Of a DNA stretch of 64,000 nucleotides, positions 49,638 to 58,431 are shown piece after piece. The translations under genes and the position numbers were made by a program. The stretch's first letter is position 1; each line of letters begins with the position of its first letter. Below the pieces are notes generated by a model. That model did not search any database, had not been told where the DNA came from, and worked only from the letters and a program-made list of their open reading frames with translations. Location of the stretch: contig NZ_JBQKKT010000014.1 of NCBI RefSeq assembly GCF_052116585.1, positions 1-64,000 of the forward strand, given 5' to 3'. Source of the DNA: Luteococcus sp052116585 (GTDB lineage: Bacteria; Actinomycetota; Actinomycetes; Propionibacteriales; Propionibacteriaceae).

Positions 49638-50744
49638 TCAGCTGAGCAGCTTCAGGCGGGCCGGGTCATCCTTGAAGGCCTCCTTGGCGTTGTCCTTGGT
49701 GACCACCACGGGATCGAGGGCGTAGACCGGGACGTCGATCTTGCCGTTGTTCTCCTTCTCGGAGGGCTCGGGCAGTGTCTCGCCCTTCTGCATGGCCTTG
49801 ATCAGCTCGACGGCCTTGCCGACCAACAGCTTGGTGGGCTTGGCGACGGTGGACCACTGCTCGCCCTTCCAGATGCTGATGACGGACTCGTTCTCCGCAT
49901 CCAGGCCATCAACGACCGGAACCGCCTGGCCGGCCTGCTTGCAAGAAGTCAGGATGGCGCGGGCGATGCCGTCATTCGGGGCCAGCACGCCGTCGATCTT
50001 CTTGCCCTGGTAGGAGCCAGCCAGCAGCGAGTCCATCCGAGACTGCGCCTTGGCATTGCTCCAGTTCTCGGTGCCGCACTTGTCGAAGGAGGTCTGTCCG
50101 GACAGGACCTTCAGGGTGCCGTCGTCGATCTTGGGCTGCAGCACGCTCATGGCGCCCTTGAAGAAGTTCGGGGCATTCGGGTCGGTGGGACCACCGCCGA
50201 AGAGCTCGATGTTGTAGGGGCCGGAGCCCTTGCGCGCCTTGAGGCCGTCGAGGAGCGACTGGCCCTGCAGCTCACCGGTGCGCACGGAGCCGAACTGGGT
50301 GACGGCATCCACGGCGTCGGTGTTCTCGATCAGGCGGTCGTAGCCAATCACCTTGATGCCGGCGCTCTTGGCCTGGCCCAGGACATCGCCCAACTGCTTG
50401 CCGTCGACGGGACCGACGACGATGACCTTGCAACCCTGCTGGATCATTGCACTGATCTGCTGTTGCTGTGTGGGGGCGGAGTTCTCGGCGGACTGCACGA
50501 CGGCCTTCATCCCGGCCTCCTTCAACTGGGAGGTGAACAGGTCCTGTGCCTCCTTCCAGTTCTGGGTTCCCAGCCAGGGCAGGGAGATGCCGATCGAGGC
50601 GTCGGAGGCGAAGCCGGCCGAGCCGCTGGAGGCGGAAGCGCTCGCCGCGGAGCCGCCGCGGTCGGAGCCGCCACAGGCGCTCAGCCCAACCAGGGCGGTC
50701 ATGCCGGCAGCACCGCCGAGCAGGGACCTACGGGTGACCTTCAT
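49638..50744 (-). CDS. chvE: Monosaccharide ABC transporter substrate-binding lipoprotein (ChvE-like)
   Basis: 368-residue periplasmic-binding-protein-fold lipoprotein. The signal has twin arginines (TRRSLLGG, residues 4-11) and lipobox LSAC with lipidated C24. ChvE-family features include GISLPWLGTQNW, ENSAPTQQQQISAMIQQGC, IELFGGGPTDPNA and GVLAPNDGIARAI. ChvE binds several aldoses (arabinose, galactose, glucose, xylose); actual specificity is unknown. It is the last gene of the mmsA-mmsB-chvE operon, after a hairpin that may favour its higher expression. Confidence 0.9.
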   Translation of the reverse strand: MKVTRRSLLGGAAGMTALVGLSACGGSDRGGSAASASASSGSAGFASDASIGISLPWLGTQNWKEAQDLFTSQLKEAGMKAVVQSAENSAPTQQQQISAMIQQGCKVIVVGPVDGKQLGDVLGQAKSAGIKVIGYDRLIENTDAVDAVTQFGSVRTGELQGQSLLDGLKARKGSGPYNIELFGGGPTDPNAPNFFKGAMSVLQPKIDDGTLKVLSGQTSFDKCGTENWSNAKAQSRMDSLLAGSYQGKKIDGVLAPNDGIARAILTSCKQAGQAVPVVDGLDAENESVISIWKGEQWSTVAKPTKLLVGKAVELIKAMQKGETLPEPSEKENNGKIDVPVYALDPVVVTKDNAKEAFKDDPARLKLLS

Positions 50745-50787
50745 GGGTTCTTCCTTTCGTGGTGCCGAGGGACCTCGACGTGGATGT

Positions 50788-50807
50788 GCGGGACGTCTTC
50801 GTCCCGC
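50788..50807 (-). other. Stable hairpin in the mmsB-chvE spacer
   Basis: GCGGGACG and CGTCCCGC form a perfect 8-bp stem around a 4-nt loop, lying between the binding-protein gene and the preceding permease stop on the permease/ATPase operon strand. Strictly, on the minus strand it lies just after mmsB and about 45 nt before chvE. Likely an mRNA stability or processing element. Confidence 0.5.
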
Positions 50808-50821
50808 GGGTGTGGGGCGGT

Positions 50822-52111
50822 TCAGTTGGCGGCGGGATCGGCCTGGACGGCCGGCGCCTCGGGGGTCTGGTCGACGGGGGCAGCGGGGACGGGCTTGTCA
50901 TCTGTCAGCTTGCTGCCGCCGGTCAGCCGGCCGATGATCGAGGGGCGTCCCTGGGTCTTGTTCCAGACGTCGAAGGCGACGGCGGCCAGCAGCACCAAGC
51001 CCTTGGTGACCTGCGTCTGACCAGCGGAGACACCCATCAGCATCAGTCCGGAGTTGAGCACGGCCATCACCAGGCCACCGATCATGGAGCCCACGACGGT
51101 GCCGATGCCGCCGCTGACGGCGGCGCCACCGATGAAGACTGCGGCAATCACGTCGAGCTCCCAGCCCACACCGTCGGCAGCAGCAGCACCATTGGCCCGG
51201 CCGATGTAGAGGATGCCGGCCAGCGCGGCCAGGAAGGACATGTTGAGCATGACCAGGAAGTAGGTCCGCTGGACGTTCACGCCGCTCAAGCCGGCGGCGG
51301 CCTTGTTGCCACCCACCGCGTAGACGTGACGTCCGAAGCGGGTCCGCTCGGTCATGACGTGGTAGATGATCGCCAGCACCAGCAGGATCACGCCGGGGAT
51401 CGGGAAGGAGGTGCCAGCGTGGCCGGAGCCGAACAGCCAGGTGACATAGCCAATGACCACGGACACCAGGACAATGCGTGCAATGCTCGCCCACAGCGGG
51501 GCCTCATGCCCGCGACGGACGGCCTGCTTGCGTCGGCCCAGCTCGTGGAAGACGTACCAGGCGATGCCCAGCAGGCCGAGCAGCAGGGTGGAGTTGTTCA
51601 TTCCGGTGAACGCGGGGCCCCACTCGGGCAGGTAGCCGGCACCGAAGAAGCTGAGCTCCTTGGGGGCCTGGAGCGTGATGGAGCTGGACAGCCAGGTCAA
51701 CAGGCCACGGAAGATCATCATGCCGGCCAGCGTCGTGATGAAGCCGGGGATCCCCACCTTCGCCAGCCAGAAGCCGTGCCAGGCCCCGATCAGGACGCCC
51801 AGCACAAGGCCACCGAGCACGGCGACCATCCAGTTGAGCCCATGACTGGCCACCAGCCAAGCGACGACGTAGCCGACGAAACCAGCCACCGAACCGACGG
51901 ACAGATCGATCTGGCCGATCACGATCACCATCAGCATGCCAAGCGCCATGATCAGCACGTAGGCGTTGCCGGAGATGACGCTCTGCATGTTGGCGGGAGT
52001 GAGCATCCGGTGCCCGGACATGATGTCGAAACCGACCGCCAGCACGACGAGCGCAAGGATCATCGTGTACTGCTGGAGGTTGTTGCCGAGGACTTGCTTG
52101 ATCGCCTTCAT
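50822..52111 (-). CDS. mmsB: Monosaccharide ABC transporter permease (MmsB/GguB-like)
   Basis: 429-residue permease of the ribose/xylose type with about ten helices. The conserved EAA-like loop is in QIDLSVGSVAGFVGYVVAWLV; GHRMLTPANMQ and GGAAVSGGIGTVVGSMIGG are family signatures. The C terminus is Pro/Ala-rich. ATG 52111 is chosen because residues upstream (to 52231) are Arg/Pro-rich and lie inside mmsA. It lies 17 nt after mmsA. Confidence 0.92.
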   Translation of the reverse strand: MKAIKQVLGNNLQQYTMILALVVLAVGFDIMSGHRMLTPANMQSVISGNAYVLIMALGMLMVIVIGQIDLSVGSVAGFVGYVVAWLVASHGLNWMVAVLGGLVLGVLIGAWHGFWLAKVGIPGFITTLAGMMIFRGLLTWLSSSITLQAPKELSFFGAGYLPEWGPAFTGMNNSTLLLGLLGIAWYVFHELGRRKQAVRRGHEAPLWASIARIVLVSVVIGYVTWLFGSGHAGTSFPIPGVILLVLAIIYHVMTERTRFGRHVYAVGGNKAAAGLSGVNVQRTYFLVMLNMSFLAALAGILYIGRANGAAAADGVGWELDVIAAVFIGGAAVSGGIGTVVGSMIGGLVMAVLNSGLMLMGVSAGQTQVTKGLVLLAAVAFDVWNKTQGRPSIIGRLTGGSKLTDDKPVPAAPVDQTPEAPAVQADPAAN

Positions 52112-52128
52112 TGTTCTTCCCGTGCCTG

Positions 52129-53703
52129 TCAGTTGAGCGCCGGGGCGGCCGGCTGCGGTTGGGTGGGGGCCGACATGGTGGTCATCCGGCGCATCAGGGT
52201 CTCCTGGTCCGCGTCGGCGGCGTCGAGGCAACCGGTGATCCGGCCCTCACAGATGGTGTAGATCCGGTCACTGACGCCGAGCAGCTCGGGCAGTTCGGAG
52301 GAGATCATGATCACGGCCTTGCCCTCGTCGGCGAGCTTGTGGATCAGCTTGTAGATCTCGTACTTGGCGCCGACGTCGATGCCGCGGGTGGGCTCGTCGA
52401 GGATCAGCACCTTGGGCTCGGGGTACATCCACTTGGCCAGCACAACCTTCTGCTGGTTGCCGCCGGACAGGGTGCCGACGCCGACATCGGTGGTGGGGGT
52501 CTTGATCCGCAGGTCCGTGCGGTACTGGTTGGCCACGTCCTTCTCCCGCCCCAGGTCCAGCAGGAAACCCTTGATGATGGCCTTGAGGTTGGCCGCAGTG
52601 ACGGTGGTCTTGATGGAGTCCAGCAGGTTCAGGCCCAGCGTCTTGCGGTCTTCCGTGACATAGGCGATGCCCAGGTCGATGGCCTGCTGCACCGTCTTCG
52701 GCGCCACCTGCTTCCCGTCGAGGATCATCTCCCCGCCGCGGTAGATGCCGTAGCTGCGGCCGAACAGGCTGCGGGCCAGCTCGGTGCGCCCGGCCCCCAT
52801 CAGCCCGGCGAAGCCGACGATCTCGCCCGCCCGGACATTGAAGTTGGCGTGCTTGGTGACCAGGCGGCCCGGCACGTCGGGGTGCTCGACGGTCCAGTCC
52901 TTGACCTCCAGCAGCACCTCGCCGGGATTCGACTCGTGGTCCGGGTAGCGGTTCTCGATGGAGCGGCCCACCATCGCCTTGATGATCCGGTCCTCGTCCA
53001 CCTGGCCGGCCACCACGTCATAGGTCTCGACGGTCTTCCCGTCGCGGATCACGGTGACGGCGTCGCTGATGGCGGCGATCTCGTTGAGCTTGTGGCTGAT
53101 CATGATCTGGGTGATGCCCTTGGCCTTCAGGCCGCGCATCAGGTCCAGCAGGTTGGCCGAGTCGTCCTCGTTGAGGGCGCTGGTGGGCTCGTCGAGGATC
53201 AGCAGCCGAACATTCTTGCTCAGCGCCTTGGCGATCTCCACCAGCTGCTGCTGGCCGACGCCGAGCCGCTTGATCGGGGTGTCCGGGTTGATGTCCAGGC
53301 CGACGCGGGCCAACAGGTCCATGGCGCGCACGCGCGCCTCCTGCCAGTTGATCAGGCCGTGGGCGGTCAGCTCGTCGCCCAGGAAGATGTTCTCCGTCAC
53401 CGACAGCTCGGGGATCAGCGCCAGCTCCTGGTGGATGATCACGATGCCCTGGGCCTCGGAGTCCTTGATGCCGCCGAAGCGCATCTCCGACCCGTCGAAG
53501 ATGATCTCGCCCTCATAGCTGCCGTGCGGGTAGACGCCGGAGAGCACCTTCATCAGGGTGGACTTGCCGGCGCCGTTCTCACCGCAGATGGAGTGGATGT
53601 CCGCCCGACGCACCCGCATCGTGACGTCATCGAGTGCCCGGACGCCCGGGAAGGTCTTCGTGATGCCGCGCATCTCGAGGATGGTGTGTGGCTCGTCGGC
53701 CAT
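52129..53703 (-). CDS. mmsA: Monosaccharide ABC transporter ATPase, two domains (MmsA/GguA-like)
   Basis: 524-residue double ATPase. The first half has Walker A GENGAGKST, signature LGVGQQQLVEIAKAL and Walker B LLILDEPTSAL. The second half has the degenerate Walker A GLMGAGRTE and the strong signature LSGGNQQKVVLAKW with ILDEPTRGIDVG, as in RbsA/XylG/GguA. It energises uptake through MmsB. ATG 53703 has AAAGGAG upstream. First gene of the operon, transcribed from the promoter at 53761-53790. Confidence 0.94.
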   Translation of the reverse strand: MADEPHTILEMRGITKTFPGVRALDDVTMRVRRADIHSICGENGAGKSTLMKVLSGVYPHGSYEGEIIFDGSEMRFGGIKDSEAQGIVIIHQELALIPELSVTENIFLGDELTAHGLINWQEARVRAMDLLARVGLDINPDTPIKRLGVGQQQLVEIAKALSKNVRLLILDEPTSALNEDDSANLLDLMRGLKAKGITQIMISHKLNEIAAISDAVTVIRDGKTVETYDVVAGQVDEDRIIKAMVGRSIENRYPDHESNPGEVLLEVKDWTVEHPDVPGRLVTKHANFNVRAGEIVGFAGLMGAGRTELARSLFGRSYGIYRGGEMILDGKQVAPKTVQQAIDLGIAYVTEDRKTLGLNLLDSIKTTVTAANLKAIIKGFLLDLGREKDVANQYRTDLRIKTPTTDVGVGTLSGGNQQKVVLAKWMYPEPKVLILDEPTRGIDVGAKYEIYKLIHKLADEGKAVIMISSELPELLGVSDRIYTICEGRITGCLDAADADQETLMRRMTTMSAPTQPQPAAPALN

Positions 53704-53760
53704 GCGCTCGTCTCCTTTGACTCGCATCCGGTGGCGCTCGCGCCCCACCGGAGTCGCTTC

Positions 53761-53790
53761 ACGGTAGATCCGCGTCGGAGTTGGCGTCAA
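53761..53790 (-). promoter_or_regulatory. Sigma-70-type promoter of mmsA-mmsB-chvE
   Basis: TTGACG (53785-53790) and TACCGT (53761-53766) on the minus strand are separated by 18 nt, about 58 nt upstream of mmsA. The inferred 5' UTR is about 50 nt. This is the best -35/-10 pair seen in the window. Confidence 0.65.
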
Positions 53791-53792
53791 GA

Positions 53793-53812
53793 CTTGAATT
53801 CAAGAATGGTCA
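53793..53812. promoter_or_regulatory. Candidate ROK operator 1 (palindrome CTTGAATTCAAG)
   Basis: A perfect 12-bp palindrome (53793-53804) lies 2 nt from the mmsA -35 box and extends into AATGGTCA. A related sequence occurs at 53858-53876. Confidence 0.5.
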
Positions 53813-53857
53813 GTTCGTGCTCATTCCTTCAGGTTGACCGGCGTCTTGACTTTGGGA

Positions 53858-53876
53858 CCTGAACGAAAGATGGTCA
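53858..53876. promoter_or_regulatory. Candidate ROK operator 2
   Basis: CCTGAACGAAAGATGGTCA matches operator 1 (CTTGAATTCAAGAATGGTCA) at most positions allowing one gap. It overlaps a weak possible -10 (GATGGT, 53869-53874) 17 nt after TTGACT (53846-53851), which would serve the ROK gene, so autoregulation is plausible. Confidence 0.4.
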
Positions 53877-53936
53877 TGTGACAGGCTGTCCCTCGACGGC
53901 CCAGAACGATGAATTCGCGACGCAGGAGGTGGCACC

Positions 53937-55091
53937 GTGGCATCGGCCGCCGGCACCTCCACGTCCCCCGGTTCCCAGACGTCCCTGCGTGTACGCAACA
54001 GCCTCCGCATCGTGGACGCGGTGCGCACCTTCGGGGCCATCACCCAGGTGGAGCTCGCCGCTGCCACCGGCCTGTCCCCGGCCACCGTCTCCAACATCGT
54101 CAAACAGCTCGAGGCCGACGGACGGCTGGTGACCAGCGCCACCACCCGCTCCGGCCGCAGGGCCCAGCAGGTCAGCCTCGCGCGCACCTCGGCCCTCGGC
54201 TTCGGGGTGCACATCGGACCGCGCACCCTCGACGCCTATCTGGGCGACGCATCCCATACCGTGCAGCATTCCCGCCACCTCCCCCTGCCGCACGAGCACC
54301 GCTACGACACCACCCTGGACCGCGTCGCCCTGCTGGCCGGCGAGGCCTCCGAGGAGGTCGGTGCGAGCCTCGACGACGTCGCCGCGATCGGCGTCGCCCT
54401 GCCCGACGTGCTGGCCGCCCAGCTCACCGCCGGGTCCCTGCCCGGATGGGAGGATGTCGACGTCGTCCAGACCCTGTCCCAGCGGCTCGACCGTCCGGTC
54501 ACCCTGGAGCGCCAGGCCGATGCCGGCGCCGTCGCGGAGTACCGCTTCGGTGCCCTGCGCGGCGCCGAGGTGGCCCTCCTCGTCCGGGTCGGGGACGGGG
54601 TGGAGGCCGCCCTGTTGGTGAATGGGCGACCGCACCGTGGTCGCTCGCCGGCCGTGGGGGCGCTGGGCCATGTGCAGGTGGATCCCGGCGGAGCCATGTG
54701 CCGTTGCGGCGCCCGCGGCTGCCTGAACACGCTGCTGTCCGCCGTCGCGCTGGCCGACCTGCTGCGCCTCAGCCACGGCCCGATGGGTCTGCGACAGATC
54801 GTCCAGGCCTGCCGGCACGGCGACGCCGGGTGCCGCCAGGTGGTGCAGGACGGGGCGGCCGCACTGGGGCGCGTGGTGGCCAACACCGCCATGGTGCTGG
54901 GGCCGGACCGGATCGTGGTCAGCGGAGAACTCGCAGAGACCGGGGAGGTCCTGCTCGGCCCGGTGCGCGAGGCGCTCGCCGCACGCACGCTGCTCGGGGA
55001 TGTCGACGACCTGCTGGTCCTCCCCCAACTCGGACGTGACGCCGAGGCGATGGGGGTGGCGGCACTGGCCCTCGAAAGGAGGACCCCATGA
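53937..55091 (+). CDS. ROK family transcriptional regulator
   Basis: 384-residue repressor-type ROK protein. An N-terminal winged HTH (about 15-75, GAITQVELAAATGLSPATVS) is followed by a ROK domain with VAEYRFGALRGAEVALLVRVGDGVEAALLVNG and the zinc-site region GGAMCRCGARGCLNTL. The sugar-kinase active-site Asp context is degenerate, consistent with a sensor role. The start is GTG 53937 with AGGAGG upstream. Divergent from mmsA and coupled by a 4-nt overlap to an ATPase gene; it probably controls the sugar importer. Confidence 0.92.
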   Translation: MASAAGTSTSPGSQTSLRVRNSLRIVDAVRTFGAITQVELAAATGLSPATVSNIVKQLEADGRLVTSATTRSGRRAQQVSLARTSALGFGVHIGPRTLDAYLGDASHTVQHSRHLPLPHEHRYDTTLDRVALLAGEASEEVGASLDDVAAIGVALPDVLAAQLTAGSLPGWEDVDVVQTLSQRLDRPVTLERQADAGAVAEYRFGALRGAEVALLVRVGDGVEAALLVNGRPHRGRSPAVGALGHVQVDPGGAMCRCGARGCLNTLLSAVALADLLRLSHGPMGLRQIVQACRHGDAGCRQVVQDGAAALGRVVANTAMVLGPDRIVVSGELAETGEVLLGPVREALAARTLLGDVDDLLVLPQLGRDAEAMGVAALALERRTP

Positions 55092-55843
55092 GCCAGGCAC
55101 TGCTCAGCCTTCGCCGGATCACCCGTACCTTCGGTGGCGTCCAGGCCGCCGTCGAGGTGGACCTCGACGTGCACCGCGGCGAGGTCGTCGCGCTGGTCGG
55201 GGACAATGCGGCCGGCAAGTCCACCATCGCCCGGATCGTGGGCGGCGTGCTGCAGCCCACTGCCGGGGAGATCCGGTTCGACGGGCGCCCGGTCACCATC
55301 GGGTCGCCGCGTGCCGCCACCCAGCTCGGCATCGCGTCGGTCTTCCAGGAGTCGTCGCTGGTGGAGAACCTCGACGTCGTCGACAACCTCTACCTCGGTC
55401 AGGAACTGCGCACCCGAATCGGGCTGCTGGACCACCACCGGATGCGGGAACAGGCCCGGCACCACCTCGGCGCCCTGAGCGCCCGGGTTCCTGACCCCTC
55501 GGTACCGCTGCGCCAGCTGTCCGCCGGGCAACGCCAGTGCGTCGCGATCGCCCGCACGCTGGTCAGCGACCCCAGCCTGGTGGTGCTCGACGAGCCCACC
55601 GCCTCCCTGTCGGTGAGCCAGACGGCCGAAGTGCTGAGTTACATCGACGGCCTGCGGGACCAGGGCCTGGGTGTCATCCTGATCAGCCACAACCTGGGCG
55701 ACGTGCGGGCCATCGCGGACCGGATCGAGGTGCTGCGCCACGGCCGCAACAACGGCAGCTTCCTGGCCGACGAGGCGAGCTACGAGGCCGTGCTCGCGGC
55801 GATCACCGGCGCCACCCACGTCCACGCACCACGACGAGGCTGA
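55088..55843 (+). CDS. Orphan sugar-type ABC ATPase
   Basis: 251-residue single-domain ATPase of the carbohydrate-uptake class 2 type (Walker A GDNAAGKST, Q-loop FQESSLVENLDV, signature LSAGQRQCVAIARTL, Walker B LVVLDEPTASLS, switch LISHNLGDV). It resembles FrcA/the N-terminal half of RbsA. No permease or binding protein is encoded next to it. It overlaps the ROK stop by 4 nt (ATGA) with AAAGGAGG upstream. It may supply energy to MmsB, act with a remote permease or be a regulatory subunit. Confidence 0.88.
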   Translation: MSQALLSLRRITRTFGGVQAAVEVDLDVHRGEVVALVGDNAAGKSTIARIVGGVLQPTAGEIRFDGRPVTIGSPRAATQLGIASVFQESSLVENLDVVDNLYLGQELRTRIGLLDHHRMREQARHHLGALSARVPDPSVPLRQLSAGQRQCVAIARTLVSDPSLVVLDEPTASLSVSQTAEVLSYIDGLRDQGLGVILISHNLGDVRAIADRIEVLRHGRNNGSFLADEASYEAVLAAITGATHVHAPRRG

Positions 55844-56152
55844 CCGAAAGTCAGACATAACTGACCTTTGGTCCATCGGTCAGAGCTTTCCCGAACACGC
55901 GCCCCGGGGCCGGATGAGCGTGCAATCACCGACGCCATACGAGAGAATCCCTGTGGTGGTTGACATTGCGAGCGATCAAAGATCGGGCGCTTGGTGTCCC
56001 ACGCGTGCCGCGCCTCTGGCTGCAGCACAACACGCCAACGGCGGACCGGAACCCCTGTGGGGGAGGTTCGGGTCCGCCGTTGGTCTGTTCCCGGGACGGA
56101 GCCGACGACTCGTCGCCAGGCCGCCCGCGGCAGGGCGGGGATTCCCGTCAGG
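55844..56152. other. 309-nt convergent spacer before the suf operon end
   Basis: No ORF is supported. After the ATPase stop it contains two CTGAC/GTCAG inverted repeats (55849-55863 region and 55861-55882), then about 150 nt without recognised structure, then the strong terminator at 56037-56081. Confidence 0.6.
56037..56081. terminator. Strong bidirectional terminator at the suf operon end
   Basis: AACGGCGGACC (56037-56047) and GGTCCGCCGTT (56071-56081) are exact complements, with further inner pairing (GAACCCC/GGGGAGGTTC). It lies about 70 nt after the sufT stop and between convergent transcription units. Confidence 0.75.
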
Positions 56153-56572
56153 TCAGACGTTGAAGCCGATCGAGCGCAGCTGCTCGCGGCCATCATCGCT
56201 GATCATCTCCAGCGACCACGGCGGCAGCCAGACCCAGTTGATGGTTGCGCTGTTGACCAGGCCTTCGAGGGCGGCGTGGGTGTCGTCCTCGATCCGGTCG
56301 GTCAACGGGCAGGTCGGGCTGGTGAGCGTCATGTCGATGGTGCAGTCATTGTTCTCATCGACGTGGATGCCGTAGACGAGGCCGAGGTCAACCACGTTGA
56401 CCATCAGTTCGGGGTCGACCACGTCACGCATGGCCTCCTCGACGTCCTCGACGCTGGTGACTCCAGCGGCGGGCGCGCCGGTGGGCAGCTCGTCCTTGAC
56501 CAGATCGGACGGGCGCTGCCCGGCGCCCGCCTCGGGCGTGGCCTGGGTGGCCTCTACAGGGGTGTTGGACAC
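56153..56572 (-). CDS. sufT: SufT-like MIP18/DUF59 Fe-S maturation protein
   Basis: 139-residue protein. A disordered Ala/Thr/Pro/Gly-rich N terminus (about 1-40) precedes the MIP18/DUF59 domain (VEEAMRDVVDPELMVNVVDLGLVYG, TLTSPTCPLTDRIEDD, with the conserved Cys). SufT proteins help transfer clusters to targets. The start is GTG 56572 with AAGGAG upstream. Last gene of the suf operon, 32 nt after sufU. Confidence 0.92.
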   Translation of the reverse strand: MSNTPVEATQATPEAGAGQRPSDLVKDELPTGAPAAGVTSVEDVEEAMRDVVDPELMVNVVDLGLVYGIHVDENNDCTIDMTLTSPTCPLTDRIEDDTHAALEGLVNSATINWVWLPPWSLEMISDDGREQLRSIGFNV

Positions 56573-56604
56573 CGCATTCTCCTTGCTTGTTGAAGTGTGT
56601 GGGT

Positions 56605-57048
56605 TCAGCCCTGGCCGGTCTGGGCGCGCAGGATGGCATCGCGCACCGCGGACCAGCCGAGCATGGCGCACTTGACGCGAGCCGGGAACTGCGAGACGCC
56701 GACGAAGGCAATGCCGTCCTCCAGCCGGTCCTCGTCGGGCTCCGCCTTGCCCTGGCTCTGCATCATCTCGAGGAACTCGTCGTGCAGTGCCATGGCATCG
56801 GCCACCTCCCGATCGATGAGCAATTCGCTCATCACACTGGTGGAGGCCTGCGAGATCGAACATCCCTCGGCGTGGTAGCTCACGTCCTGGATCCGGCTGC
56901 CGTCCAGCTGGACCCGCAGGGTGATCTCGTCGCCGCACGACGGGTTCACGTGGTGCACCTCGGCCTGGAAGGGATCCCGGAGACCGGAGTTCAGCTTCTC
57001 CCGGTAGTGGTCCAGGATGATCTCCTGGTACATGCTCTCGACGCTCAT
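56605..57048 (-). CDS. sufU: SufU sulfur-transfer/Fe-S assembly protein
   Basis: 147-residue SufU of the zinc-binding IscU-like type: cysteines in NPSCGD, AEGCSISQAS and RVKCAMLGW. SufU accepts persulfide sulfur from SufS and activates it. ATG 57048 overlaps the sufS stop by 4 nt, so it is translationally coupled to its partner. Confidence 0.95.
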   Translation of the reverse strand: MSVESMYQEIILDHYREKLNSGLRDPFQAEVHHVNPSCGDEITLRVQLDGSRIQDVSYHAEGCSISQASTSVMSELLIDREVADAMALHDEFLEMMQSQGKAEPDEDRLEDGIAFVGVSQFPARVKCAMLGWSAVRDAILRAQTGQG

Positions 57049-58385
57049 GCCCGTCCCTCCTTGCTCGGTGCCGCAGCGCTGGCGCGCTGTTCGCGACGCC
57101 GACGGATCCTGCTGCCGTCGGCCCCGCTCATCTTGGAACCAAAGAAGTCCCTGGTCCATTCCAGTGCGCTGGCCAGGGCCTCCACCTCATCGGGAGTGGT
57201 GTAGAGATATCCCGAGGCCCGCACGGAGGATTGGATGCCCAACCGGTCATGCAAGGGGCGCGCACAGTGCTGGCCGCCACGGATCGCGACGCCCCGCGAG
57301 TCCAGCATCTGCATGATGTCGTGCGGGTGCACCCCGTCCAGTGCGAAGGCGACCGCTCCTCCACGATCCACGGCCTCGGTGGGGCCCAGGATGCGCAGGC
57401 CGTCGATCTGCTGCAGCCGGGACAACATCAGCTGGGTGATCTTGTGCTCGTGCTGCGCAATCGCGTCCATGCCGATCGCATCGACGTAGTCGATCGCCGC
57501 CGCGAGCCCCACGGCCTGGGCGATCGGGGGCGTTCCGGCCTCGAAACGGTGGGGCGGCGGGGCGAAGGTGGAACCGGTCATCCGGACCACTTCGATCATC
57601 TCTCCGCCGCCCAGGAATGGGGGCAGGCTCTCCAGCAACTCCATCCGACCCCACAGGATGCCCACCCCGGTGGGACCGCAGATCTTGTGGCCGGTGAAGA
57701 CGAGCACATCGCAGCCGAGCGCGGACACGTCGGTGGCGCGCTGCGGCACCCCCTGGGAGCCATCCACCACCACGGTGGCTCCCACCGCGTGGGCCTGTTC
57801 GGCGATCCGGGCGACGGGATTGACCGTGCCCAGCACATTGCTGATCCAGGTCAGCGAGACCACCTTGGTGTGCTCATTGACCAGCCCTTCCCGCTCGGCT
57901 GCCTCGAGGTCCAGTCGGCCGTCGTCGGTGATGTCGAACCAGCGGAGCGTCGCACCCGTGCGCTCACAGACCAGCTGCCACGGAACGATGTTGGAGTGGT
58001 GCTCCATCACGCTCACCAGAACCTCGTCGCCCGGCTTCAGGCCGGCACCCAGAGTGTTCGCCGCGAGGTTGAGGGCCTCCGAGGCATTCTTGGTGAAGAC
58101 CACCTCCTCCGGCTGCGCCGCGCCGATGAAGCGGGCAATGCGAGCGCGTGCGCCCTCGAAGGCCTGGGTGGCCTCGCCACCGAGCATGTGCATGGCGCGG
58201 GCCACATTGGCATTGTGCTGCAGGTAGTGCTCGCTGATCGCATCGGCCACTTGGCGCGGCTTCTGCGAGGTGTTGGCGCTGTCGAGGTAGACCAGCGGAT
58301 GCTCGCCCACGGTGCGGGAGAGGATCGGGAAGTCGGCCCGGATGCGTTCCACGTCGAGGCCCAGCGGGGCCTGTGACTGGTTCAT
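57045..58385 (-). CDS. sufS: Cysteine desulfurase SufS
   Basis: 446-residue PLP-dependent class V aminotransferase that mobilises sulfur from cysteine. The PLP lysine is in VFTGHKICGPTGVG and the persulfide cysteine in IRGGQHCARP. A basic/Ala-rich C-terminal extension of about 30 residues (RIRRRREQRASAAAPSKEG) is beyond the usual end. ATG 58385 lies just after a peculiar all-G/C tract in the sufC-sufS spacer. Confidence 0.95.
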   Translation of the reverse strand: MNQSQAPLGLDVERIRADFPILSRTVGEHPLVYLDSANTSQKPRQVADAISEHYLQHNANVARAMHMLGGEATQAFEGARARIARFIGAAQPEEVVFTKNASEALNLAANTLGAGLKPGDEVLVSVMEHHSNIVPWQLVCERTGATLRWFDITDDGRLDLEAAEREGLVNEHTKVVSLTWISNVLGTVNPVARIAEQAHAVGATVVVDGSQGVPQRATDVSALGCDVLVFTGHKICGPTGVGILWGRMELLESLPPFLGGGEMIEVVRMTGSTFAPPPHRFEAGTPPIAQAVGLAAAIDYVDAIGMDAIAQHEHKITQLMLSRLQQIDGLRILGPTEAVDRGGAVAFALDGVHPHDIMQMLDSRGVAIRGGQHCARPLHDRLGIQSSVRASGYLYTTPDEVEALASALEWTRDFFGSKMSGADGSRIRRRREQRASAAAPSKEGRA

Positions 58386-58431
58386 GGTGGTGCTCCTTGT
58401 CCGGGGCTCTCGTGGGGAGCCCTGTGGTGGA

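Noticed and set aside
55960..55965. TTGACA as -35 of a small RNA ending at the 56037-56081 terminator
   Set aside because: No acceptable -10 lies 16-18 nt downstream; the sequence there is G/C-rich.
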